A stretch of 64,000 nucleotides of DNA from Saprospiraceae bacterium (GTDB lineage Bacteria > Bacteroidota > Bacteroidia > Chitinophagales > Saprospiraceae). Within the stretch, counting starts at the first letter, position 1. Each line of letters opens with the position of its first letter. Shown here piece after piece: positions 1 to 8,964 of this stretch. The stretch is taken from positions 92,951-156,950 of the forward strand of contig JAGQWX010000005.1 of the NCBI GenBank assembly GCA_020436935.1, written 5' to 3'. Under the pieces are notes generated by a model. That model was given only the letters and a program-made list of their open reading frames with translations. It was not told the origin of the DNA and did no database searches. Made by a program: the position numbers and the translations under genes.

Positions 1-65
1 CGCTGAAAGTGATGGCCGCAATCTAACACCTGATACTTCCCAGCTTCAAAGATGCGCTAAGAAAA

Positions 66-95
66 GCTAACAGCTAATCGCTAACAGCTAACAGC
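66..95. repeat. Short gctaacagc-type direct repeats
   Basis: The motif gctaacagc recurs three times in 30 bases with small variations, just beyond the 3-prime end of the minus-strand TfoX-like gene. It is low-complexity intergenic sequence; no function is visible. Confidence 0.5.
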
Positions 96-98
96 CCC

Positions 99-455
99 CT
101 ACTTTTTACTCTTCTTCACCTGCGGATTATAGGCCAGACATTTCCCGATCCAGTACCTCATCCTCGCATCTGAAGCTGCTTCTTCACCACCAATATAAAT
201 GTAATTGGGCATGACTTTTTCCTGCATGATCATAGGGACATTGGAAGAGTGTTCAAGGGCTTCCTGGCAATCGGCATCGCTCATTCGGGCAAGAATGATC
301 TCCTGACTGCTTTCTTTGTCCAGATGGCTGCCGAAACACATTTTATCGTCCACCATAAAACAAATGCCGTTGAACATTTTTTTCTCTTCGTAGGTCACAT
401 TGAGATCATTAAGGATGATCCTTATTTTTTGCAATTGCAGATCAGAGTACGCCAT
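99..455 (-). CDS. TfoX/Sxy N-terminal-domain protein
   Basis: Small soluble protein of about 118 residues. The middle part (MFNGICFMVDDKMCFG) is the hallmark of the TfoX N-terminal domain. In gamma-proteobacteria TfoX/Sxy co-activates competence genes, but stand-alone TfoX-N proteins like this one are common in many bacteria and their role is unknown. The frame stays open upstream to a TTG at 467. I chose the ATG at 455 because it gives the usual family start (MAYS). A TAnnTTTG-like box on the minus strand (472-465) sits only about 10 bases before this ATG, so any leader would be very short. The C-terminus ends in a lysine-rich tail. Family assignment is confident; a link to competence is not shown by anything nearby. 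Confidence 0.85.
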   Translation of the reverse strand: MAYSDLQLQKIRIILNDLNVTYEEKKMFNGICFMVDDKMCFGSHLDKESSQEIILARMSDADCQEALEHSSNVPMIMQEKVMPNYIYIGGEEAASDARMRYWIGKCLAYNPQVKKSKK

Positions 456-527
456 GTTTTTTACCAAAATTAAGGATAGTTTTCATAAGGTTTTAATCCA
501 CTACTCAAAATTTCTCAAACCAAAGGT

Positions 528-556
528 TTTGGCCACATGAATACTTTGTACCTTTA
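528..556 (+). promoter_or_regulatory. Candidate Bacteroidota promoter for cydAB
   Basis: TTTG at 528-531 is followed after 17 bases by TACCTTTA at 549-556, one mismatch from the Bacteroidota -7 consensus TAnnTTTG. It lies about 30 bases before the cydA start. Assigned by motif only. Confidence 0.4.
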
Positions 557-588
557 ATGCCGGGACATCAATCTTAAAAACAGGTATC

Positions 589-1971
589 ATGGAAGTCGAG
601 ATACTGGCCAGGATTCAATTTGCATTTACGGTAGCTTTTCACTACATCTACCCGCCACTGAGCATTGGCCTTGGTTTGCTTATGGTCATTTTTGAAGGGA
701 TGTTCATCAAAACCGGTGACGAATCTTATGAGCGGCTTGCCCGGTTCTGGACAAGGATATTTGCGTTGACATTTGGCATTGGCGTCGCTACGGGCATTGT
801 CATGGAATTTGAGTTTGGCACCAACTGGGCTACCTATTCCAAATATGTAGGCGATGTATTTGGGTCAGCACTTGCGGCAGAAGGCATTTTTGCATTTGCA
901 TTGGAAAGTGGATTTCTAGGTATCCTGCTGTTTGGCTGGAATAGGGTCAAACCCTGGGTGCATTTTTTGGCTACTGTTGGCGTTTTTCTGGGGTCTATGT
1001 TCTCCGCAGTATGGATCGTTGTAGCCAATAGCTGGCAGCAGACGCCTGCAGGTTATCATATAGTGGGCGAAGGACTCGATGCCAGGGCTGAGATTACTGA
1101 CTTTTGGGCCATGGTCTTTAATCCATCTAGCGTGGATCGATTGCTGCACGTCTGGGTGGGCGCTTTTTTATCGGGCGCTTTTCTTGTGCTGAGTGTGCAT
1201 GCCTACTATATTTTGAAAAACCGCGATGTGGAGATTTCTAAGAAGGCCTTTGGCATTGCATTGTCAGTTGCGACCATTTTTTCCCTGACGCAGTTGTTTC
1301 TTGGACATAAGTCAGCCGATGGAGTTGCAAAAAATCAACCTGTGAAACTCGCAGCCATGGAGGGTCATTTTTCTGCTTCAGGTCCGGCTGACCTCTACCT
1401 GATGGGATGGGTGGACAAACAGAATAAAACTACGACAGGCATAGCAGTACCGGGAGGTTTGTCTTTTCTGGTACACGGGGATTTTGATGCCAGTGTACCG
1501 GGACTTGATGCATTTGCCCTTGAAGACACACCCGGTCAGGTCAATGCTGTTTTTCAATTTTACCACCTCATGGTAGCCATTGGAATGGCCTTGATAGGTA
1601 TTTCATTGCTGGGCATGTGGATGTGGTGGCGCAATATCATTTATGAAAGGAAATGGCTGCTGTGGACCTTTGTATTTGCAGCCATCCTTCCTCAACTTGC
1701 TAACCAGTTTGGATGGTACGCCGCAGAAATGGGTAGACAGCCCTGGGTCGTATATGGCCTTTTGCGCACTTCCGATGCATTTTCTCAAATGGTGACTGCC
1801 CAACAGGTGCTTTTTTCCCTCATCATGTTTACCTTATTGTACACCATACTATTTTTACTTTTTGTTTACCTACTCAACAAAAAGATCAAACACGGCATCT
1901 CCAATCCGGCGGACATGATGGATGTAAGAACACATCAGAAGGAAATCACAGATAAATTGTTGGGATCATGA
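589..1971 (+). CDS. cydA: Cytochrome bd quinol oxidase subunit I
   Basis: Catalytic subunit of cytochrome bd, an inner-membrane terminal oxidase that oxidises quinol and reduces oxygen to water with high affinity. It has 460 residues and is hydrophobic throughout. Visible family landmarks are the heme-ligand His in [13 protein letters not shown] near residue 20, the two glutamates of the heme b595/d region in [15 protein letters not shown], and the invariant GRQPW motif after the quinol-binding loop. The Q-loop is of the short type. The stop codon overlaps the start of cydB by 4 bases (ATGA), so the two are translated together. The promoter candidate is just upstream. No cydX-like small gene was recognised after cydB. 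The function is secure from sequence. Confidence 0.97.
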   Translation: MEVEILARIQFAFTVAFHYIYPPLSIGLGLLMVIFEGMFIKTGDESYERLARFWTRIFALTFGIGVATGIVMEFEFGTNWATYSKYVGDVFGSALAAEGIFAFALESGFLGILLFGWNRVKPWVHFLATVGVFLGSMFSAVWIVVANSWQQTPAGYHIVGEGLDARAEITDFWAMVFNPSSVDRLLHVWVGAFLSGAFLVLSVHAYYILKNRDVEISKKAFGIALSVATIFSLTQLFLGHKSADGVAKNQPVKLAAMEGHFSASGPADLYLMGWVDKQNKTTTGIAVPGGLSFLVHGDFDASVPGLDAFALEDTPGQVNAVFQFYHLMVAIGMALIGISLLGMWMWWRNIIYERKWLLWTFVFAAILPQLANQFGWYAAEMGRQPWVVYGLLRTSDAFSQMVTAQQVLFSLIMFTLLYTILFLLFVYLLNKKIKHGISNPADMMDVRTHQKEITDKLLGS

Positions 1972-3005
1972 CAGATGGCATTTTTCATTTGACTTATGCA
2001 ACATGGTGGTATATGGTCATCGGTGCACTTTTTACGGGATATGCCATCCTCGATGGATTTGATTTTGGTGCAGGAGCCTGGCATCTCTTTTTTAAAAAAG
2101 AAGAGAGCCGCAGAATTGCGCTGAATGCTGTTGGACCTGTTTGGGATGGAAATGAAGTGTGGCTGGTTATCGGTGGCGGTGCTTTGTTCGCAGGATTTCC
2201 CAAAGTCTATGCTTCTCTTTTTTCCGGCTTGTACATTCCTTTTATGCTGTTTTTGTTTGTTTTGATCCTCAGAGCCGTCTCGATTGAATTCAGAAGCAAG
2301 GAAAAGATGGCTTGGTGGAGGCAGATGTGGGATGTGTGCTACACGATTTCCAGTGTATCTCTGGCATTCCTCTTAGGCGTTGTATTGGCCAATATTTTGC
2401 AGGGCATGCCCATTGATGCTGAAGGAAACATTCACATGGGACTGATCGATGTACTCAACCCTTATGCCTTGCTGGTGGGTAGCATGACTCTGGCTTTATT
2501 TATGATGCATGGAGGCATCTACCTGATGATGAAAACAGAGGGTAGGCTTTTTGCAAAAGTCAATCTTTTGACCAAAAATGCCATCATTGGCTTTTTGGTA
2601 TTGTTTTCGCTGACCACCATTTATACCCTGATATATATACCCCATCTTTCTGACCGACTCAAAGAAAACAGCACCTTGTTTTTCATTCCCGCCTTTGGGC
2701 TCTTGAGCATCGCCAACATTCCAAGATTGATCAAAAAAAACAAATATTTGGCAGCCTTCATTTTTTCTTCACTGTCCATGACTTTTTTCCTGATTGCGGT
2801 AGCTGTAGAATTGTTCCCAACTATTTTGATTTCTAACATCGACAGATCATTTGACATCACCGTACAAAATGCTGCAGCCAGCGACAAGTCATTGGGAATC
2901 ATGTTGCTATTTGCTGCTGTGGGCGGACCATTGGTGGCCTTGTATACCGTTTTTGTGTACCGAACATTTAAAGGCAAAGTGAAACTTGATGAACACAGTT
3001 ACTGA
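1968..3005 (+). CDS. cydB: Cytochrome bd quinol oxidase subunit II
   Basis: Second membrane subunit of cytochrome bd, 345 residues with about eight to nine hydrophobic segments. The N-terminal stretch with YAILDGFDFGAGAWHLFF and the following VGPVWDGNEVWLV is the typical CydB signature (LDGFD and GPxWDGNEVWL). CydB carries no heme in most species but is needed for assembly of subunit I. Translation starts inside the cydA stop (ATGA overlap), so they form a two-gene operon. About 180 AT-rich bases separate it from the next gene, a phytochrome, which has its own promoter-like box, so cydAB is probably a separate transcription unit. Assignment is secure. Confidence 0.97.
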   Translation: MTDGIFHLTYATWWYMVIGALFTGYAILDGFDFGAGAWHLFFKKEESRRIALNAVGPVWDGNEVWLVIGGGALFAGFPKVYASLFSGLYIPFMLFLFVLILRAVSIEFRSKEKMAWWRQMWDVCYTISSVSLAFLLGVVLANILQGMPIDAEGNIHMGLIDVLNPYALLVGSMTLALFMMHGGIYLMMKTEGRLFAKVNLLTKNAIIGFLVLFSLTTIYTLIYIPHLSDRLKENSTLFFIPAFGLLSIANIPRLIKKNKYLAAFIFSSLSMTFFLIAVAVELFPTILISNIDRSFDITVQNAAASDKSLGIMLLFAAVGGPLVALYTVFVYRTFKGKVKLDEHSY

Positions 3006-3130
3006 GAAGGCAAAATTTTTTATATGGCGCGTTTTACATTGTGAAAAATTTAATTTTCAGTGCTAAAACCAGATGAAATGTTCCAAATTAAACACGGATC
3101 AAACAAATTTACAGAGCACATTGTTTTTTT

Positions 3131-3147
3131 TCGAACATCAATTGTGG
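3131..3147 (+). promoter_or_regulatory. Motif shared with the araC-like gene promoter
   Basis: TCGAACAT, two bases, then ATTGTGG. The same pair of words (TCGAACAT, one base, ATTGTGG) lies upstream of the AraC-type gene at 6525-6540. Located 47 bases before the phytochrome ATG. Candidate binding site for a common regulator, possibly that AraC protein. Confidence 0.4.
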
Positions 3148-3179
3148 CTAAAAGATTTTATACACAAGGTGTTCAAAAC

Positions 3180-3187
3180 TATCTTTG
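3180..3187 (+). promoter_or_regulatory. Candidate -7 box (TATCTTTG) of the phytochrome operon
   Basis: TATCTTTG is an exact match to the Bacteroidota -7 consensus TAnnTTTG. It ends 6 bases before the chosen ATG at 3194. If used, transcription would begin at or near the start codon. No matching -33 TTTG is seen at normal spacing. Confidence 0.4.
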
Positions 3188-3193
3188 AACAAC

Positions 3194-5356
3194 ATGGGAT
3201 ATTACTCCAAAGTTTATGACGTAAAATACTGTGATCAGGAACCTGTTCATATCATTAGGGCGATTCAGCCTTATGGAGGATTATTTGTATTCCAGCATTC
3301 ACAACCCGATCTTTTGGCATCATCAGATTTTGAGGACGAGTCAGTCGCAAAGTTTGCATATGAAATCAATAAAGATTTTCTGTTGGGCTATACAGAAACA
3401 GAACGCATTTTGGGTGACAAACGATTTCTCCTCACAGTCACCAACGAATCACAATTGATCGAAGTTGAACCCATATACAGTACAGACGGTGATTTGAGTC
3501 CCTTATCCTTAAAAGATACATTGCTCAAAATCAGTAAGCCGGATGGGTCTGAACCACTGATCAAAGTGATTGCAGAGGAGATTAAAGCCAAGTTGCCATA
3601 CGACCACGTCATGGTGTATAAATTTGATGAGGATTACAATGGTACAGTTATAGCCGAAGAGCGGGATGAGCACCGTCCGTCTTACCTCGATCTGAGATTC
3701 CCATCTACAGACATACCTGTGCAGGTAAGGCAATTGTATTTGCGCAACAAAATCAGGATCATATACAACGCATCGGAGCAACAAAGCATGCTCAGGTTCA
3801 AAGAGTTTGCCCCGGACGTTGATTTATCAGATACTTCAATCAGAGGCGTATCGCCCATCCACCTGGAATATTTGACCAATATGGGGGTAATGTCTTCCTG
3901 CTCTATTGCGATAGTGCACGGAGGTAAGTTGTGGGGCCTTATTGCATGCCACGGCACCAAGCCTGTCTTTTTGTCAAAACCCGTGCGCGACTGGTTGATC
4001 TTCCTTTCAGAAATGATAGAAAACATTTTGGCCAAGGAGCTGGAAATGGAACGTCAGGCATTGGACCAAAAATTCGAGCTCTATCAGGTACAGTTGCAAC
4101 AACAACTTTTATTGAATTCTGACCTTACCAAAGCGCTCAATACTACCATGACCCTCCGATTGATGGATGCAGATGGATTGATTGTGATTAAAAATGGTGA
4201 GATCTATTCGGAAGGTCTGGTACCGGAAGAAGAAATTATAGTTGCTCTGCTGACATCTTTGTCAAAAAGTGATGAAGATATTTATTTGGCCAGCCATTTT
4301 TCTGATTGGAAAATAGGTGAAGTCAGCGAAACAAATGAAATAAAAGGATTCCTCGCCATCAGATTGGCACGAAGGACCAATGATTACATCATTTGGTTCA
4401 GACAAGGTATGGTAGAGAGTGTGAAGTGGGCCGGAGATCCTAATAATGTCAAATATTATGATGCAAATCTGGGAAGATTGCGGCCCCGATTGTCATTTGA
4501 AGCCTGGGAGCAAAACCACTCTGAAAAAAGTCATCCATGGACTAAGATACAGATCGACTTTGCCAATAGGTTGCGCAATGAAATCAGGGATTTGGTCTAC
4601 AGGAAGTTCAACGAACTGGAATTGCTCAACAACGAGTTGAGGCAGTCCTATGCCGACATGGAGCATCTTTCATATACCATTGGACATGACCTCATGGCAC
4701 CCATCAGAATAATCAAGGGTTATACAGAAATCCTCAAAGAGGACTACGAAAAACTTTTTGATGAAAAAGGACTGCAGCTGATGGATGTGATCGAATCCAA
4801 TATCAATCACATGAGCCAGCTGATTTCCAGCATTCTTCAATACGGTAAGACCAATAAAGTTGAATTTAAGGCGGACTATGTGAGCATCCATGAAATAGCC
4901 CTTCAGATATGGGAGCCGCTTACATCTTCGTATCAGCTCACTTCCAAATTGCGTTTTACAGAGGATATGCCAAAGGTCATTGGAGACAAGAACCTCTTGC
5001 GTCAGCTCCTGGAGAATTTACTTTCAAATACCATCAAATACAGAAAACAAAATGAAGACTTGGATGTATTGTTGGGCTATGAACCACTCAACGACCAATT
5101 CTGTACATTTTATATAAAAGACAACGGGGTGGGAATTCCTGCCAATCAAATTTCAAAAGTTTTTCAGATGTTTGTGCGCGGTCTGAATATCGGTCAAGTA
5201 GAGGGTTCAGGAATAGGTTTATCCATCGTGAAAAAAATAGTGGAAAGGCACAATGGAGAAGTCAATCTGAAATCCGATGAACATGGGACAACCGTATTAT
5301 TTTCTTTACCTACCAGCCCGGAATACCAAAAATTGAAAAAAAATACCAAGAATTAA
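3194..5356 (+). CDS. Bacteriophytochrome sensor histidine kinase
   Basis: Red/far-red photoreceptor kinase of 720 residues. Order of domains: PAS (about 10-115), GAF (about 130-300), PHY (about 310-490), HisKA with H498 in SYTIGHDLMAPIR, then HATPase (DNGVGIP, GSGIGLSIV). Cys13, just before EPVHIIRAIQPYGG, is placed as the thiol that binds biliverdin in bacterial phytochromes. The GAF motif appears as FPSTDIP (usual PASDIP), and the PHY tongue motif PRxSF as RPRLSF, so a working chromophore site is likely. The reading frame extends to a TTG at 3185 inside the promoter-like box, so I chose the ATG at 3194. The next genes are a response regulator (12 bases on) and a heme oxygenase that would make the chromophore. 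It has no signal peptide or membrane segment and is cytosolic. Physiological output is unknown. Confidence 0.95.
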   Translation: MGYYSKVYDVKYCDQEPVHIIRAIQPYGGLFVFQHSQPDLLASSDFEDESVAKFAYEINKDFLLGYTETERILGDKRFLLTVTNESQLIEVEPIYSTDGDLSPLSLKDTLLKISKPDGSEPLIKVIAEEIKAKLPYDHVMVYKFDEDYNGTVIAEERDEHRPSYLDLRFPSTDIPVQVRQLYLRNKIRIIYNASEQQSMLRFKEFAPDVDLSDTSIRGVSPIHLEYLTNMGVMSSCSIAIVHGGKLWGLIACHGTKPVFLSKPVRDWLIFLSEMIENILAKELEMERQALDQKFELYQVQLQQQLLLNSDLTKALNTTMTLRLMDADGLIVIKNGEIYSEGLVPEEEIIVALLTSLSKSDEDIYLASHFSDWKIGEVSETNEIKGFLAIRLARRTNDYIIWFRQGMVESVKWAGDPNNVKYYDANLGRLRPRLSFEAWEQNHSEKSHPWTKIQIDFANRLRNEIRDLVYRKFNELELLNNELRQSYADMEHLSYTIGHDLMAPIRIIKGYTEILKEDYEKLFDEKGLQLMDVIESNINHMSQLISSILQYGKTNKVEFKADYVSIHEIALQIWEPLTSSYQLTSKLRFTEDMPKVIGDKNLLRQLLENLLSNTIKYRKQNEDLDVLLGYEPLNDQFCTFYIKDNGVGIPANQISKVFQMFVRGLNIGQVEGSGIGLSIVKKIVERHNGEVNLKSDEHGTTVLFSLPTSPEYQKLKKNTKN

Positions 5357-5368
5357 ATCTGTTGATTA

Positions 5369-5890
5369 ATGTTAGATAATTTGCTCGTAATTGACGACAA
5401 CAAGGATGATTTGAACCTCGTCAAACACTACCTCAAAAAACAATTTCCGGACAGCACCATTGCATCAGCTGGCTCCGTTTCAGAATATCATGAAAAACTC
5501 AACTGGATGAATCCGGATGTTATCATCTGTGATTATCAACTGCCGGATGGTACAGGTCTTGATATACTTATCCACAATAAGGCCAATCAAAATACTCCCT
5601 TTATTTTTCTTACAGGCATTTTGAATGATGAAGAAAAAGTGGCTTCAGCTGTTTTGAGAGGCGCTGCAGCCTATGTTTTGAAGGAAAATGTTTCTATTAT
5701 AGGATCTGTTGTTACCACCATACTTGAAGACAGAAGCAAGGCGGAGAGTATTGCTCAAAAGATGATTTTTATTAAAGACAGGATAGAGTACCAATGCAAT
5801 AAAGCGTTGGAATTGTTATCTCAGGGAAAAGATTTTAAAGATGTAAGTGCCTGCATAGAATCCATTAAGGCTGAAGTCTCCGTAGTTTAA
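5369..5890 (+). CDS. Single-domain response regulator, phytochrome partner
   Basis: Receiver-domain protein of 173 residues with no DNA-binding domain. The acidic pocket is IDDNKDD (residues 8-14), the phospho-acceptor is Asp55 in IICDYQLPDG, the conserved Thr lies in IFLTG and the Lys in VLKEN. About 50 residues follow the receiver fold as a helical tail. Regulators of this small Rcp1-like kind take phosphate from phytochrome kinases. It begins 12 bases after the bacteriophytochrome and ends 7 bases before the heme oxygenase, so all three are almost certainly one transcript. With no output domain, it probably acts by protein contact or as a phosphate shuttle. The downstream target is not visible. 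Confidence 0.93.
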   Translation: MLDNLLVIDDNKDDLNLVKHYLKKQFPDSTIASAGSVSEYHEKLNWMNPDVIICDYQLPDGTGLDILIHNKANQNTPFIFLTGILNDEEKVASAVLRGAAAYVLKENVSIIGSVVTTILEDRSKAESIAQKMIFIKDRIEYQCNKALELLSQGKDFKDVSACIESIKAEVSVV

Positions 5891-5897
5891 TAAAAAG

Positions 5898-6446
5898 ATG
5901 ATGCTATCGGAAGTCAAAGCCTATACCTCACCAAAGCACCAAATCCTCGAGGATGAAGGGTTAGGGCTATTTTTGAAATCCGGAAGCTTTTCAAAAGCCC
6001 ATTATTCTGCCTGGCTCAACCTGATGCTGTGCCTGATGCTAAAATACAGAGAATCAGCCATTTACGATGATTTAAGGATCATCAATGACGCTGAATACGA
6101 CAAGGCTTATGCTGCGCTTGTCAAAGACCTGCACAATCAGGTCGTCACCGTACCTGAAACTCCGCCTGATTCTTATAAGCCGACTAAAGAAGAGATGATG
6201 GCTGTCCAATATCTTTTGCTGGGAAGCTCTATGGGAGCAAAAATGATTATGGTGGGTGTGCATCGCCATGAACAGTCCACTAGAGATAAATTCCTGAAAG
6301 TAATGACGAGCTGGGCTCCTCTTTTTATGGCATTTCAGAAGATGATGGAACAGCATGAGGCCAAATTGAATACGCCGGCTTTTCTCAAAGCTACAGATGC
6401 CTTGTTTGATATGCTGATTCAAATCCAGAGGGAAGTATTGGCTTGA
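5898..6446 (+). CDS. bphO: Biliverdin-producing heme oxygenase (BphO type)
   Basis: All-helical protein of 182 residues resembling bacterial heme oxygenases, which open heme to biliverdin, CO and iron. Supporting marks are the proximal His14 in TSPKHQILEDEG near the N-terminus, the distal-helix glycine cluster in YLLLGSSMGAKMI, and the C-terminal FLKVMTSWAPLFMAF helix. The sequence is divergent from classic HmuO/HO-1, so the call rests partly on context: it is the third gene of the phytochrome operon, exactly where bphO genes supply biliverdin to the photoreceptor. It could start at either of two adjacent ATGs (5898 or 5901). No signal peptide. Confident as a heme-oxygenase-fold protein; activity is inferred. 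Confidence 0.82.
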   Translation: MMLSEVKAYTSPKHQILEDEGLGLFLKSGSFSKAHYSAWLNLMLCLMLKYRESAIYDDLRIINDAEYDKAYAALVKDLHNQVVTVPETPPDSYKPTKEEMMAVQYLLLGSSMGAKMIMVGVHRHEQSTRDKFLKVMTSWAPLFMAFQKMMEQHEAKLNTPAFLKATDALFDMLIQIQREVLA

Positions 6447-6516
6447 TCATTTTATAAGGATTTAATCAGGTCAAATTGAGTTTCCTCACTGGTCATATTT
6501 TAAAGCAATATTTAGG

Positions 6517-6540
6517 TGTTCGGATCGAACATTATTGTGG
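6517..6540 (+). promoter_or_regulatory. 15-bp palindrome plus shared motif before the AraC gene
   Basis: TGTTCG-GAT-CGAACA (6517-6531) is a perfect inverted repeat with a 3-base centre. Its right arm continues into CGAACATTATTGTGG, which nearly repeats the site upstream of the phytochrome gene. It lies 35-58 bases before the AraC-type start. Possible autoregulatory operator. Confidence 0.45.
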
Positions 6541-6574
6541 ATTTAAACTCTATATGAAAAAATGATCCATAGTC

Positions 6575-7642
6575 ATGCATTTAAAGGAAGATAGATCACA
6601 GATCCAGACTCATGAAGAGTACTCAGAAACGGTCGAAAGCCGCAGTATGAAACTGGTCATTCACAATAAAAAGATATCCGGAAACATTACCTCTCTTGCC
6701 AAACAACTGGGCATGGAGATGAATTCTGATTGTGGTGAATGTTATATTAAAGATGAAAAAGATGCTAAGATTTTCAGAGGTATTGATTTCGCCCAGGGGC
6801 TGAGTTTATTTATATCCAATTATTACCAAAAAGAAGACCTCGACCTCAACCTGACTTTCAACAAAATGAAAGATCTCACCTTGTTTTTCAACCAGGGCGA
6901 GGAAATCGAAATTTCAGATGTAGACTCCGGCCAAATTTGTAAGGTAAGTCCTGGCCAGATGTGCATTTTTGATGGAAAAAGAAAAGGCAATTACGAATTT
7001 TTAAATGCCGGCGAACACACCAAGTTTCTCATTGTCTGGGTAGACAAAGAGAAGTTTATAGAAAAGTCGGGGTGCGAACTGGAAAGTCTTCCTGATGAGA
7101 TCAAACAGCTCCTGGAAGAGAAGGATGCCGGGAAGACATTTCAATATACCACCTCTTTCAATCCGGCAGTAGCAAAAATTGTAAGAAAAATCTTTGGAAG
7201 CGAAGAAATCAATCTCGAAAACAAACTTTTTCTTGAGTCAAAAGCACTCGAATTGCTCACCTATATTTTTAAGAATTTCAGAATAGAAAAATCTGAAAAT
7301 CAGAGCAATTACAAATTTACCGAAGAGGATTTTAAGCAGATAAAAAACTTAGCAACGGTGATGAAGGAGAACATCTCCGAAAAATTGACGGTAAAAGAGT
7401 TGGCCAAACTCAGTGGCATCAACCAAAATAAACTTCAGATTGGCTTTAAGTTGACCCATGGAAAAACCATCAACCAGTATCTGGTAAAAATAAGGCTGGA
7501 AGCAGCGCATAAATTGGTGGAAGAAGGTAAATACAGCGTCGCTGATGTCGCCGAGAAAGTAGGCTATACCAACAAGGGTTATTTTGCAAAAATTTTCCAG
7601 GAAGAATTTGGAAGCCTTCCCTCAGATTTAGCACATGAATGA
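6575..7642 (+). CDS. AraC-family transcriptional regulator
   Basis: DNA-binding regulator of 355 residues. The C-terminal 100 residues hold the two helix-turn-helix units of the AraC family, the first around LTVKELAKLSGINQNKLQIG and the second around YSVADVAEKVGYTNKGYFAK. The N-terminal 240 residues are predicted cytosolic and do not match an effector domain I can name. A glutamate-rich stretch around 95-130 (GEEIEISDVDSG, SPGQMCIFDG) is cupin-like in flavour. It follows the phytochrome-regulator-heme oxygenase operon by 128 bases on the same strand and carries its own palindromic promoter element, shared in part with that operon. It is convergent with the FMN reductase gene, with 8 bases between the two stops. 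Light-linked regulation is a hypothesis only. Confidence 0.9.
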   Translation: MHLKEDRSQIQTHEEYSETVESRSMKLVIHNKKISGNITSLAKQLGMEMNSDCGECYIKDEKDAKIFRGIDFAQGLSLFISNYYQKEDLDLNLTFNKMKDLTLFFNQGEEIEISDVDSGQICKVSPGQMCIFDGKRKGNYEFLNAGEHTKFLIVWVDKEKFIEKSGCELESLPDEIKQLLEEKDAGKTFQYTTSFNPAVAKIVRKIFGSEEINLENKLFLESKALELLTYIFKNFRIEKSENQSNYKFTEEDFKQIKNLATVMKENISEKLTVKELAKLSGINQNKLQIGFKLTHGKTINQYLVKIRLEAAHKLVEEGKYSVADVAEKVGYTNKGYFAKIFQEEFGSLPSDLAHE

Positions 7643-7650
7643 TGTAGCCC

Positions 7651-8193
7651 CTACGATGTAAGAGCTACACTTGATTTTACTTTTCCAACGGCCTGTTCAA
7701 ATTCTGCCTTTAATACAGGATCGGTAATTCCTTGCTCATCGTCAAAATTTTCATTGAATTTCGGTAAAGAAAAATGCTCAATGATTTCTGCACCGTGGAT
7801 CGGAAACCTGACCAGGGCAGCATCCATAACTCCTTTTCCACCTCTACCACCGGGTGATGTAGATAAAAGCAACATCGGCTTATTCCCAAATACCTTTGAT
7901 TCGTATCTCGACATCCAGTCAAGTAAGTTTTTGAATGCTGCAGTGTAACTGCCATTGTGCTCAGCCATAGAAACGATGATCAAATCCGCACTTTGCAATT
8001 TATCATAAAACCTGATGCCATTTTCATGGATGCCATTTTCCGCTTGCAGATCGACAGAAAAAACCGGTAGAGCAAAATCATTCAGATCCAAAATCTCTAC
8101 ATCATTGTCATGAAAGAAGGTAGAGGCATAAGTTGCAAACCTTTTATTGATGGACTTTTTACTGTTGCTCGCCCCAAAAACTATTATTTTCAT
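7651..8193 (-). CDS. NADPH-dependent FMN reductase family protein
   Basis: Flavodoxin-fold oxidoreductase of 180 residues. It has the N-terminal phosphate-binding loop (FGASNSKKSINKRFA), the MAEHNGSYTAAFKNLLDW motif that contacts flavin, and LLSTSPGGRGGKG, all typical of the NAD(P)H-dependent FMN reductase/azoreductase family. Such enzymes reduce flavins, quinones or azo compounds in the cytosol; the substrate cannot be told. It starts 27 bases after the stop of the pirin gene on the same strand, so the two probably share a transcript, a pairing that fits quinone or redox detoxification. The ATG at 8193 is the only sensible start. Family call is secure, specificity open. Confidence 0.92.
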   Translation of the reverse strand: MKIIVFGASNSKKSINKRFATYASTFFHDNDVEILDLNDFALPVFSVDLQAENGIHENGIRFYDKLQSADLIIVSMAEHNGSYTAAFKNLLDWMSRYESKVFGNKPMLLLSTSPGGRGGKGVMDAALVRFPIHGAEIIEHFSLPKFNENFDDEQGITDPVLKAEFEQAVGKVKSSVALTS

Positions 8194-8220
8194 ATTGGCA
8201 TCTTTTTATATCGGTGTTTA

Positions 8221-8940
8221 TTAGAAATTCATGGGCACTTCCATCAGCAATATTTCAGCGTTTGGACTCAAAGCTTTGATTTCAAAATTTTCAGCATCAA
8301 CAATGCCAAGTGCATCTCTTTCAGAAAGCTCTTTTCCGTCCACCTGGAAACTTCCATATATAACAAAAGCGTAGACCCCGTTGGATTTGTTTTTCAATTG
8401 ATAAACTGTTTCAACATTTTCATCAAAATTACCCAGATGAAAATAGGCATCCTGATGAATCCAAACACCTTCATCATCAGCATTTGGAGACAATATTTGT
8501 TGCAGTTTATTTTTTCTGTCTTCAGGATTTAGGCTGATCTGGTCATACCTTGGGGCTACATTTCTTTTATTTGGAATTACCCAAATTTGCAAAAATTTGA
8601 CCAATTTATCCTGATTTTTATTGTATTCTGAGTGGGTAATGCCAGTACCTGCACTCATGACCTGGATATCGCCATTTCTGATGACCGTCACATTGCCCAT
8701 GCTGTCCTTGTGCTCCAGATCTCCTTCCAAAGGAATACTGATGATTTCCATATTATCGTGAGGATGGCCACCAAAACCTCTTCCTGCAGCTACTGTATCA
8801 TCATTCAGCACCCTCAAAGCACCAAAATGTACTTTTTGTGGGTCGTAAAAGTGTCCAAAGCTGAAAGAATGAAAACTGTTGAGCCAACCGTGATTGGCCT
8901 TACCTCTTGCGTTTGCAGGGTGAAAAATTTGCTTGCTCAT
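8221..8940 (-). CDS. Pirin family protein
   Basis: Bicupin protein of 239 residues. The four metal ligands known from pirins are present: His59 and His61 in GGHPHDNMEI, then His103 and Glu105 in GTGITHSEYN. The N-terminus (HPANARGKANHGWLNSFHSFSF) is the usual pirin start. Bacterial pirins such as E. coli YhhW have quercetinase activity; others act as redox-responsive binding partners, and the role here is unknown. It is the first gene of a two-gene unit with the FMN reductase. A minus-strand TACATTTG box lies 25 bases upstream. No signal peptide, so cytosolic. Confidence 0.95.
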   Translation of the reverse strand: MSKQIFHPANARGKANHGWLNSFHSFSFGHFYDPQKVHFGALRVLNDDTVAAGRGFGGHPHDNMEIISIPLEGDLEHKDSMGNVTVIRNGDIQVMSAGTGITHSEYNKNQDKLVKFLQIWVIPNKRNVAPRYDQISLNPEDRKNKLQQILSPNADDEGVWIHQDAYFHLGNFDENVETVYQLKNKSNGVYAFVIYGSFQVDGKELSERDALGIVDAENFEIKALSPNAEILLMEVPMNF

Positions 8941-8964
8941 TTGTTATAATTATTATTTATAATA

